64,000 nt of DNA, from positions 1,860,001 to 1,924,000 of the forward strand of contig NZ_AP019307.1 in NCBI RefSeq assembly GCF_003945325.1, read 5' to 3'. The notes beneath the pieces were generated by a model, which worked only from the letters and a program-made list of their open reading frames with translations, was not told the DNA's origin and did no database searches. Positions 37,301-44,163 of the stretch are shown here, one piece after another. A program made the translations under genes and the position numbers. Position 1 is the first letter of the stretch; each line of letters starts with the position of its first letter. The DNA comes from Nocardioides baekrokdamisoli (GTDB lineage: Bacteria; Actinomycetota; Actinomycetes; Propionibacteriales; Nocardioidaceae).

Positions 37301-37617
37301 GGTTCGTGATCGCTGACTACAAGACGAACTTCCTCGGCACCGGCCTACCGGAGGAGTACGAGCCACAGCGCCTCGCCGAGGCGATGCTGCACTCGCACTA
37401 CCCGCTGCAGGCGATGCTCTACTCGGTCGTCCTGCACAGGTATCTGTCACTGCGACTCCCGGGGTACGTGCCGCAGACCCATCTCGGAGGGGTCCAGTAC
37501 TACTACCTCCGCGGCATGACCGGCGTCGATGCGACCGGCGGCGTCTTCAGTTGGACTCCGTCCGCCGCACTCGTGACGGCCCTTTCCGACACGCTGGGAG
37601 GTGGCGCCCATGCTTGA
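34387..37617 (+). CDS. recB: Exodeoxyribonuclease V subunit beta (RecB)
   Basis: 1076 residues; 3'-5' UvrD-like helicase fused to a nuclease. Walker A ASAGTGKT at 19-26, Walker B LVDEFQDTDPVQW, GDPKQAIYGFRGGD, FASKGLEFP (motif V) and LYVALTRAQ (motif VI). The C-terminal nuclease motif keeps D963 in SIDVVLRL and D977/K979 in VIADYKT. Start ATG overlaps recC; the end overlaps recD by 8 nt. Confidence 0.97.
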   Translation: MKTFDICGPLPTGTTLLEASAGTGKTYTIGALVTRYVAEGAARLDQILVITFSRAASQELRERVRQHLAEADRAFERGASTDALHQLLLDGNAGTVEERHQRVRDALANFDAATIATTHQFCELVRRSLGVAGDSDTSARFVESLADLTQEVVDDLYLKTFGGHDTADFNVSVARQVARAAVEDPHAELADADPKSVVGVARVEFARQVRAELSLRKRRGGLLSYDDMLSQVRDALAVADSPAAQRMRERWRIVLVDEFQDTDPVQWDVLDLGFRGHSTLVLIGDPKQAIYGFRGGDVVTYLRAAETTSEQHALGKNWRSDPGLIARLNDFLSPAELGDQRIAVHPVQAAHAGPRLEGAPRPEPLRLRQVGRGKLPRSNGGSILAAAARQFVATDCAADIAELLTSTATWDGRKIAPGDVAVLVAKRTEGALIQEALRDRGIPAVFAGGDDVFSSEAGDDWLTLLKAMESPQRGPLVRAAALGPFFNVPASEVAQDPEGVAARAADALRSWAALMRTRGIAGVMEAAEEAGLGARTLARVDGDRLITDLRHLGESLHHAATVRRLGLTALIHWFSDERSADRKERPRRLESDAQAVQIMTLFASKGLEFPVVHVPFAFDFYRMPTSAVRFHDAAGLRRIDVSGSGSTWNANKAQAEVEEDGEELRKLYVALTRAQSQVVMWWAPSNNAKSASLHRLLFGRMPGSGDVLREVPVGQDQDAAARFAKMTEVGWLSAEAAVPAAAGPFKTLAETPELSARRFNRTLDTVWRRTSYSGLVRAAEEAGPAVSSEPAADLMADEPDELADETPVNPDDLAPIGRLPRGATFGSLVHAVLEHADPQAEDLLTELAAHAAEQLRWWPVDVTPDQLAEALLPVYDTDLGPVAEGLTLREVGFGDRLRELDFEFPLAGGDRPIAAEEVRLRDLASVLREHLAADDPMRAYADVLETTLLGEQALRGYLSGSIDVVLRLPSGRFVIADYKTNFLGTGLPEEYEPQRLAEAMLHSHYPLQAMLYSVVLHRYLSLRLPGYVPQTHLGGVQYYYLRGMTGVDATGGVFSWTPSAALVTALSDTLGGGAHA

Positions 37618-39337
37618 GCGGTGGCAGTCCGATGATGCGTACGACGTCCGTCGAGCCCAGCGCGCTGATGGGCCCCTGGCCGCGTTCAACGCCGCCGGCA
37701 TCCTGACCTCCGCGGACGTCCACATCGCCCGCCGCATCTGTGACATCGTCCGCGAGACGGACCCCGATGTCCTGCTCGCGCTCGCGTTGACGGTCCGGTC
37801 GGTGCGGCACGGGTCGGTCTGTCTCCGCCTGGACGAGTTGGACCGCGACCCCGACCTTCCATGGCCCGAGCTCGACGGTTGGACCGCGAAGGTGGCCGGC
37901 TCAGCGATCGTCGGCTCGGGTGCGGTGACTGTTGTCGACGGTGCGATCTATCTGGAGCGGTTCCACCGGGAGGAGACGCAGGTCCGCGACGATCTGTGGA
38001 GACGCCTCGATGCTCCGCCGCCGGTCGTCGGTGACCTCACCGCTGCAGCCGAGCGGCTGTTCCCAGTCGGCTACGACGAGCAGCGTGCGGCCGCGATGGC
38101 TGCGGCCGGCCAATGGACCACAGTTCTCACGGGCGGGCCGGGCACCGGCAAGACGACGACCGTCGCTGGCCTGCTCGCCCTGTTGCTCAGTGACAACCCC
38201 GAGCTGCGGATCGGGCTGGCGGCGCCGACGGGCAAGGCGGCCGCTCGCCTTCAGGAGTCCATCGACCAGGCGCGTACGCGGCTCGCCCCCGAGGACGCAG
38301 CCCGCATCGAAGGGCTCACCGCGAGCACCCTGCACCGGCTCCTCGGCCGCGAGCCCGGCCACACGACCCGCTTCCGGCACCATCGGAAGAACACGCTGCC
38401 CCACGACGTGGTCGTCGTCGACGAGACGTCGATGGTGTCCTTGTCGATGATGGCGAGCCTGATCGGTGCGGTGCGTACCGATGCCCGATTGATCCTGGTC
38501 GGCGACCCGGCCCAGTTGGCCTCCGTCGAGGCCGGTGCCGTGCTGGCGGATCTGGTCGAGGGATTGGAAGTACGCGCGCCGGGTGCCGTCGCCGCACTCA
38601 CCACGACCCACCGTTTCGGCGGCGAGATCGGTGCATTGGCGGATGCGGTACGCCGCGGCGACGTGGACGCAGCCATGGACGTCCTGCGCTCCGGGACGAA
38701 CGTGCGTCTGCTGGACTCGGACGCACGGACCACGGTCGCGTCGGTCCGTCGGGACCTGACCCGGCATGCGTTGTCCGTCCGCCGGGATGCGTTGACGGGC
38801 GACGCGTCAGCGACGGCGGCGGTGGCCGACGAGCACCGGCTTCTCTGCGCACATCGCGACGGCCCGTACGGCGCTGCCCACTGGAACCGTCAGGTCGAGC
38901 GCTGGCTGGCTGAGGAGACCGGAGAGCCGATCGGATCCGGCTGGGGGCGTGAGTGGTACGCGGGCCGCCCGGTCCTGGTCACGACCAACGATTACGGTCT
39001 CGGCCTGTTCAACGGGGACACCGGCGTCGTCGTCGCCCGCGACGATGCGCTGGCCGTACGGGTCGGCGAGCGGGAGTTCGCGCCGAGCCGCCTGATGGAT
39101 GTCGAGACGGTTCACGCGATGACGGTGCACAAGAGCCAGGGCGGACAAGCCAGTCGGATCACCGTCCTGCTGCCCGATGTGGAGTCCCCGCTGCTCACCC
39201 GCGAGTTGCTCTACACCGCCATCACTCGCGCCGAGGAGAGCGTCACGATCGTGGCTCCGGCGGGGGCGGTTGAGGCCGCGATCACCAGGCCAGTCCGCCG
39301 GGCCAGCGGTCTGGCCCAGAGGCTGGGTGCCCGCTGA
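37610..39337 (+). CDS. recD: Exodeoxyribonuclease V subunit alpha (RecD)
   Basis: 575 residues; the 5'-3' helicase of RecBCD. Walker A TGGPGTGKTTT from 174 with K181, APTGKAAARLQ, VVVDETSMVS (Walker B), LVGDPAQLASVEAG and MTVHKSQG near the end. ATG 37610 chosen because GGAGG lies 7-8 nt upstream inside recB; a GTG at 37601 is in frame but lacks one. Confidence 0.95.
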   Translation: MLERWQSDDAYDVRRAQRADGPLAAFNAAGILTSADVHIARRICDIVRETDPDVLLALALTVRSVRHGSVCLRLDELDRDPDLPWPELDGWTAKVAGSAIVGSGAVTVVDGAIYLERFHREETQVRDDLWRRLDAPPPVVGDLTAAAERLFPVGYDEQRAAAMAAAGQWTTVLTGGPGTGKTTTVAGLLALLLSDNPELRIGLAAPTGKAAARLQESIDQARTRLAPEDAARIEGLTASTLHRLLGREPGHTTRFRHHRKNTLPHDVVVVDETSMVSLSMMASLIGAVRTDARLILVGDPAQLASVEAGAVLADLVEGLEVRAPGAVAALTTTHRFGGEIGALADAVRRGDVDAAMDVLRSGTNVRLLDSDARTTVASVRRDLTRHALSVRRDALTGDASATAAVADEHRLLCAHRDGPYGAAHWNRQVERWLAEETGEPIGSGWGREWYAGRPVLVTTNDYGLGLFNGDTGVVVARDDALAVRVGEREFAPSRLMDVETVHAMTVHKSQGGQASRITVLLPDVESPLLTRELLYTAITRAEESVTIVAPAGAVEAAITRPVRRASGLAQRLGAR

Positions 39338-39367
39338 GACCTTCGACCGGCCGTAACAATCGAGGGC

Positions 39368-39373
39368 TAAGGT
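39368..39373 (+). promoter_or_regulatory. Leaderless -10 of the ACT-domain gene
   Basis: TAAGGT, 7 nt, GTG 39381. Confidence 0.5.
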
Positions 39374-39380
39374 CGAGATC

Positions 39381-39989
39381 GTGCCGTACCTGCTTCGCGT
39401 TGAGTTGCCCGACGTCCCCGGTTCCCTGGGTCGTCTCGCGACCGCGATCGGTGAGGCCGGCGGCGACATCGAGGCCATCGAGATCGTCGAGAAGGGTCAC
39501 GGCGGCACCGCAGTCGACGACGTGCTTCTGGAGACGGCGACCGGCGTCATGCCCGACTCCGTCGTCTCGGCCTGCAACGCGCTCGACGGCGTACGCGTCA
39601 TCTGGATCAGCCGGTACGCGGCGGGCGGCAACCTGTTCCTCGATCTCGAAGCCGTGGAGACGATCACCGAGAGCCCGTACGACGCCCTGAACCGGCTCGT
39701 CGAGGTGCTGCCGGTGACCTTCCGTTCGGACTGGGCCATCCGGGTCCAGCGCAGCCACGGCATCGTGTCGAGGACTGACGGCGCGCCGGAGACCCTGGAG
39801 TTCCCGGAGGTCGAGCGCGCCGAGCGCCTTCCCGAACTGGACGACGCGCTACGCGCCGCGGTACGCGTCGACGGCAACGAGGTGGTCATCATCGGCCGTC
39901 GTGGCGGTCCGGAATTCCTTGACAGCGAGCTGGCTCGGTTGAGTCACCTGGTCTCCCTCGCCTCCTCCATCGCCGGCTCGACGGTCTGA
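39381..39989 (+). CDS. ACT-domain protein
   Basis: 202 residues. The first 75 residues form an ACT domain (LLRVELPDVPGSLGRLATAIGE, then the DVLLE strand), the usual amino-acid sensor of biosynthetic enzymes. The rest, with a second beta-alpha region ending DSELARLSHLVSLAS, has no recognised catalytic site. Similar stand-alone proteins are common in actinomycetes and unassigned. GTG 39381 is supported by the TAAGGT 7 nt before it. The stop codon lies inside the left arm of repeat copy B. Confidence 0.8.
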   Translation: MPYLLRVELPDVPGSLGRLATAIGEAGGDIEAIEIVEKGHGGTAVDDVLLETATGVMPDSVVSACNALDGVRVIWISRYAAGGNLFLDLEAVETITESPYDALNRLVEVLPVTFRSDWAIRVQRSHGIVSRTDGAPETLEFPEVERAERLPELDDALRAAVRVDGNEVVIIGRRGGPEFLDSELARLSHLVSLASSIAGSTV

Positions 39990-40074
39990 CGGCGCGTCCG
40001 CTTCGTCGCTCCTCGCTCGACGGCCCGCAAAGGCCGCCTTCGCTCGGGCTTCTGGCGGCCGCGCGCGTCAGACC
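39983..40074. repeat. Stop-proximal palindromic repeat, copy B
   Basis: GGTCTGACG pairs perfectly with CGTCAGACC (40066-40074), continuing with GCGCG/CGCGC around one bulge. The left arm contains the stop codon TGA (39987-39989). Against copy A the pair T-A here is C-G there, so the stem is kept by paired change. Confidence 0.75.
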
Positions 40075-40090
40075 ATCGAGCATTCACCGA

Positions 40091-40096
40091 TAACGT
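40091..40096 (+). promoter_or_regulatory. Leaderless -10 of menB
   Basis: TAACGT, 6 nt, ATG 40103; no ribosome site. Confidence 0.55.
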
Positions 40097-40102
40097 GGCC
40101 GC

Positions 40103-41068
40103 ATGAGCGCGCTCCCGTACGTCAGTGACACGTTCGACCCCGAGGTCTGGCAGGACGTCCCCGGTTTCGAGGATCTGACCGACCTCACGTACCACCGCGC
40201 GAAGGCACACGGCACCGTCCGGATCGCCTTCGACCGCCCCGATGTGCTCAACGCGTTCCGTCCGCACACCGTCGACGAACTGCTCCGCGTCCTCGATCAC
40301 GCGCGGATGAGCGCGGACGTCGGCTGTGTCCTGCTCACCGGCAACGGCCCGAGCCCGAAGAACGGCAAGCACTCGTTCTGCACCGGCGGTGACCAGCGCA
40401 TCCGGGGCCGCGCCGGCTACCAGTACGAGGCCGACACCACAGCGGCGAGCGACGCGACGTACGACGCCGCGAAGACGGGCGCCGAAGAGCCGAGCGTCAT
40501 CGACAAGGCGAAGCTCAGCCGCCTGCACATCCTGGAGTGCCAGCGGATCATCCGGTTCATGCCGAAGGTCGTCGTCTGCGTGGTCCCGGGTTGGGCGGCC
40601 GGTGGCGGCCACTCGCTGCACGTCGTCAGCGACCTCACGCTGGCCAGCCTCGAGCACGCTCGCTTCAAGCAGACCGATGCCGACGTCGGCTCCTTTGACG
40701 GCGGGTACGGCTCGGCCTACCTCGCCCGCCAGGTGGGGCAGAAGTTCGCGCGCGAGATCTTCTTCCTCGCTGATGAATACAGCGCTGAGGACGGCATGCG
40801 GATGGGTACGGTCAACAAGGCCGTGCCACACGCCGAGCTCGAGGCGACGGCGCTGGAGTGGGGTCGCAAGATCAACGGCAAGAGCCCGACCGCCCAGCGG
40901 ATGCTCAAGTACTCCTTCAATCTGCTCGATGACGGTCTCGTCGGCCAGCAGCTGTTCGCCGGTGAGACCACCCGGCTGGCGTACATGACCGATGAGGCGC
41001 AGGAGGGCCGCGACCAGTTCCTGGAGAAGCGCGAGCCCGACTGGAGCCCGTACCCCTGGTACTACTGA
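40103..41068 (+). CDS. menB: 1,4-dihydroxy-2-naphthoyl-CoA synthase
   Basis: 321 residues. Crotonase-fold enzyme closing the naphthoquinone ring from succinylbenzoyl-CoA in menaquinone synthesis. Landmarks: FCTGGDQRIRG, VVPGWAAGGGHSLHVVSDLT, DVGSFDGGYGSAYLARQVG and the diagnostic C-terminus EGRDQFLEKREPDWSPYPWYY-like ending in WYY. The long insert after the first motif (about 105-145) matches actinobacterial MenB. No other men gene is in the window. Confidence 0.95.
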   Translation: MSALPYVSDTFDPEVWQDVPGFEDLTDLTYHRAKAHGTVRIAFDRPDVLNAFRPHTVDELLRVLDHARMSADVGCVLLTGNGPSPKNGKHSFCTGGDQRIRGRAGYQYEADTTAASDATYDAAKTGAEEPSVIDKAKLSRLHILECQRIIRFMPKVVVCVVPGWAAGGGHSLHVVSDLTLASLEHARFKQTDADVGSFDGGYGSAYLARQVGQKFAREIFFLADEYSAEDGMRMGTVNKAVPHAELEATALEWGRKINGKSPTAQRMLKYSFNLLDDGLVGQQLFAGETTRLAYMTDEAQEGRDQFLEKREPDWSPYPWYY

Positions 41069-41183
41069 GCTTCCGACGCGCCTCTGGCGCGCAGAGCCGG
41101 GGACTCGCGTAGGCCGAAATGCCTAGCCGACACCCTTGGACGGCTGATGCGTCGCCGGTCGGCTCCCCGCTGGAATGTCACCC

Positions 41184-41219
41184 GGAGCAGCCTCCTGCCC
41201 TCCCGCAGGAGGCCGCTCC
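41184..41219. terminator. Hairpin terminator after menB
   Basis: GGAGC-A-GCCTCCTGC pairs with GCAGGAGGC-C-GCTCC around a 6-nt loop; 14 pairs with one mismatch, about 115 nt after the menB stop. Confidence 0.7.
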
Positions 41220-41304
41220 GCACTCTCCTCGGTCCGCGCTCTCCCCTGCTCGGACAGTCCGTACTGACGCACGTCCTTCCGCGTCGCCGTCGGCAGTAAC
41301 GGCA

Positions 41305-41333
41305 TCGGAAATTCATCGGAATCCGTTTCGGAA
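41305..41333. repeat. Three TCGGAA direct repeats
   Basis: TCGGAA at 41305-41310, 41316-41321 and 41328-41333 (periods 11 and 12 bp, about one helical turn) in the promoter-distal leader of the secreted protein gene; possible activator site. Confidence 0.4.
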
Positions 41334-41379
41334 AACGCTGTAATCGTGGCCTGGATCACACGTCTAAGAGGTAGCCGAA

Positions 41380-41489
41380 CCTCGTTCGCGAGGCCGGCTG
41401 GGGCGGGGGAGGCTGCCTTTCTTGGTGCTGTTGGCGACCTGTGTCGACAACAGAGGTAGATCGCAACGACGTGCGCGGAGGTCCCGCAC
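41380..41489 (+). promoter_or_regulatory. Structured 5' leader with three stem-loops
   Basis: CCTCG-TTCG-CGAGG (41380-41393, UUCG tetraloop); CTGTTGGCGAC/GTCGACAACAG (41428-41453, one mismatch, 4-nt loop); GTGCG/CGCAC (41471-41489). Followed by CGGAGGGAG and ATG 41518. It matches no riboswitch I can recognise; the c-di-AMP class was considered and not supported. Confidence 0.45.
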
Positions 41490-41517
41490 ACGCGTGAACT
41501 CTCGGAGGGAGAATTCG

Positions 41518-44004
41518 ATGCTACTGAGCACAACTTCCCGCGCTCGACGCATGGCCGGCCTTGCCGGCATCGCCGCGCTCGCCACTGGCGCCGTCATGGT
41601 GCCCGTCGCCCCGGTCGCCGCGGCTACGCATGGTCACGGATCGTCGCAGGGGTCCGGTGCCATTCCGCCTGAGGAAGGCACCTACCACCACTCGCACTCG
41701 ACCGTGCGCCACTACACCACCAAGAACCCCGCTGCCCCCCAGGCCGGCGCTGTCGGCACCACTGCAGGCAAGACGCTCTCCTGGCAGGGAGGCAGCAACA
41801 TCAACGGCCAGGCGGCACAGGGCGTCACCAGCAGCACTCCGAAGGTCTATCTCGTCTACTGGGGCAACCAGTGGGGTACGCAGGGCACCAATGCTGCGGG
41901 CAACGTCACGATGTCCAACGACTACGCCGGCGGCGCACCGGTCGCGGAGGCTCTGTTCAAGGGCCTGGGCACCGGTGGCGAGAAGTGGTCGGGCGTGCTG
42001 ACCCAGTACTGCGATGGCACCTCGGTCGCTGTCGGTGCGACGTCGTGTCCGGCTGCTGCCCCGCACGTCGGCTATCCGACCGGTGGCGCGCTGGCAGGAG
42101 TCTGGTACGACAACTCCGCTGCTGAGCCTGTCCCCGCATCGGGCGATCAGCTCAGCAACGAGGCCCTTGCCGCGGCTGCGCACTTCGGCAACACCACCGC
42201 AGCCTCCAACCGCTACGCCCAATACATCATCCTGTCGGCTCCGGGCACGGACCCGGACAGCTACAAGGCCGGGAACTCCGGGTGTGCGTGGCACACCGCC
42301 GCGTGGTCGAGCACCATGCAGACGCAGGTCGCGTTCACCAACCAGCCGTACAACATGGACACCAACTTCTGCGGCAAGAACTTCCTGACCGCAGGGTCCG
42401 GCGGCACCCTCGACGGCTACACGATGACCATGGGTCATGAGTACGCCGAGACCGTCACCGATCAGTACCCGAGCTCGGGGTGGGTCAACACCCAGGCCAC
42501 CGACGGTGGTGAGAACGGTGACGACTGTGCGTGGTCGGGCTCCTCTGCGTACGTGCAGATGAGCACCGGCTCCTTCGCAATGCAGCCGACCTGGTCGAAC
42601 GACACGAACGCGTGCGACATCTCGCACGTGATCGTCGGTGGCCAGCAGGCGAACACCGTGACGGTGACCAACCCCGGATCCCAGACCGGCACCGTCGGCA
42701 CGGCCAAGAGCCTTCAGATCGCTGCGAACGACTCCGGCGGCGCGGCGATGACGTACGCAGCCACCGGCCTTCCGGCTGGCTTGTCGATCAACGCGAACAC
42801 CGGCCTGATCTCGGGTACGCCGACCACGTCCGGCACCTCGAACGTCACGGTCACGGCCACGGACACCACCGGCGTCTCCGGGTCCACGTCCTTCGCGTTC
42901 ACCGTCAACCCGGTGGCGCCGCAGGGCAACACGGTCACGGTGACCAACCCCGGCAACCAGACCGCCACGGTCGGCACCGGCAAGAGCGTGCAGATCCACG
43001 CAACGGACAGCTCCTCGAGCGCGACGCTGACGTACTCGGCCACCGGTCTTCCGGCTGGCCTGTCGATCAACGCGAACACGGGCCTGATCTCGGGTACGCC
43101 CTCAGCGGCGGGTACCTCGAGCACGACCGTGAAGGCCACCGACAACACCGGCGTCTCGAGTTCGGCCACGTTCTCCTGGTCGGTCAGCCCGAAGGCGGCC
43201 AACACCGTCGCGGTCACCAACCCGGGCAACCAGACGGGCACCGTGGGCACCGCCGCAAACCTTCAGATGCACGGCACGGACAGCGCCAGCGCAGCGCTGA
43301 CGTACTCGGCGATCGGCCTGCCGGCTGGCCTGTCGATCAACGCCAGCACGGGTCTGATCTCGGGTACGCCGACGGCTGCAGCGACCACGACGGTCACCGT
43401 CAAGGCCACTGACAGCACCGGTGCCTCGGGCTCGGCGCCGTTCACCTGGACGGTCAACCCGAAGCCGAGCGGCAGCTGCACCTCGGCGCAGTTGTTCGCC
43501 AACCCGGGCTTCGAGTCGGGCTCCGCGAACTGGGCGGCGACCTTCGGTGTGATCAACAGCGACAACTGGATGTCCCGTTCCGGGAACGGTTACGCGTGGC
43601 TTGACGGCTACAGCTCGGCCGGGACCGACACGCTGAGCCAGAAGGTCACCATCCCGGCCGGTTGCAAGGCAACGCTGAGCTACTGGGCGTACATCTACAC
43701 CGACCAGACCAGCGCCTCCGCGATCGACACCATGTCGGTCACCGTCAACGGCACCAAGGTGCAGACGTTGTCGAACGCCAACGCGAGCAACGACTACGTC
43801 CAGCACACCATCGATCTGTCGGCGTATGCCGGCCAGACCGTCACGGTGCAGTGGACGGGTGTCCAGGTCGGATCGACGTCCACGTCGTTCCTGATCGACG
43901 ACACGGCGCTGAACGTGGCTCCGTCGGCGGCGAGCACGGTGGCGCGGCCGGCGAACGTCAGTGGCTCGTTCGCCAGCTGGTTCGGCTCGGTCTTCGGTAT
44001 CTGA
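41518..44004 (+). CDS. Secreted protein: peptidase-like head, three Ig-like repeats, jelly-roll tail
   Basis: 828 residues with a signal peptide (hydrophobic run 12-36). Residues about 105-370 form a head containing GHEYAETVTD (H307, E308), metallopeptidase-like but not a classic HExxH. Three tandem Ig-like (He_PIG type) repeats start at residues 379, 471 and 562, each with NTVTVTNPG-like openings and LPAGLSIN-TGLISGTP cores. The tail (about 655-810) with NPGFESG, WLDGYSSAGTDTLSQ and FLIDDTALNV resembles a carbohydrate-binding jelly roll. GGAGGGAG precedes ATG 41518. Probably binds or processes surface polymers; neighbour is a sensor-fused sigma factor. Confidence 0.8.
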   Translation: MLLSTTSRARRMAGLAGIAALATGAVMVPVAPVAAATHGHGSSQGSGAIPPEEGTYHHSHSTVRHYTTKNPAAPQAGAVGTTAGKTLSWQGGSNINGQAAQGVTSSTPKVYLVYWGNQWGTQGTNAAGNVTMSNDYAGGAPVAEALFKGLGTGGEKWSGVLTQYCDGTSVAVGATSCPAAAPHVGYPTGGALAGVWYDNSAAEPVPASGDQLSNEALAAAAHFGNTTAASNRYAQYIILSAPGTDPDSYKAGNSGCAWHTAAWSSTMQTQVAFTNQPYNMDTNFCGKNFLTAGSGGTLDGYTMTMGHEYAETVTDQYPSSGWVNTQATDGGENGDDCAWSGSSAYVQMSTGSFAMQPTWSNDTNACDISHVIVGGQQANTVTVTNPGSQTGTVGTAKSLQIAANDSGGAAMTYAATGLPAGLSINANTGLISGTPTTSGTSNVTVTATDTTGVSGSTSFAFTVNPVAPQGNTVTVTNPGNQTATVGTGKSVQIHATDSSSSATLTYSATGLPAGLSINANTGLISGTPSAAGTSSTTVKATDNTGVSSSATFSWSVSPKAANTVAVTNPGNQTGTVGTAANLQMHGTDSASAALTYSAIGLPAGLSINASTGLISGTPTAAATTTVTVKATDSTGASGSAPFTWTVNPKPSGSCTSAQLFANPGFESGSANWAATFGVINSDNWMSRSGNGYAWLDGYSSAGTDTLSQKVTIPAGCKATLSYWAYIYTDQTSASAIDTMSVTVNGTKVQTLSNANASNDYVQHTIDLSAYAGQTVTVQWTGVQVGSTSTSFLIDDTALNVAPSAASTVARPANVSGSFASWFGSVFGI

Positions 44005-44042
44005 TCGAGGCAAGCGGAACTGACCTCCCACAGAGGCCAAGC

Positions 44043-44081
44043 TGCGGCAGGACCGTCATCTCGGGCGGCGGTCCTGCCGCA
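44043..44081. terminator. Terminator after the Ig-repeat protein
   Basis: TGCGGCAGGACCG pairs exactly with CGGTCCTGCCGCA (44069-44081), 13-nt loop; 38 bp after the stop and 82 bp before the sigma-fusion gene. Confidence 0.85.
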
Positions 44082-44163
44082 CAGGCATGTGTGGCAGGGC
44101 ATCAGTAGTCAAGATGGGTAGTACGGAGATCGGCGAACGCATCTGTTGTCGAAGGAGCCGCGC

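Larger units (their letters stand above)
41069..41517. other. 449-bp intergenic region with terminator and structured leader
   Basis: No credible gene: short frames on both strands have atypical composition. From left to right it has a strong hairpin (41184-41219), three TCGGAA words (41305, 41316, 41328), then three stem-loops at 41380-41393, 41428-41453 and 41471-41489 before a good ribosome site for the secreted protein gene. Confidence 0.65.

Noticed and set aside
41340..41500. c-di-AMP (ydaO) riboswitch
   Set aside because: The gene type would fit, but the conserved GUGAAUC and CCGAACCCG-type blocks are absent.
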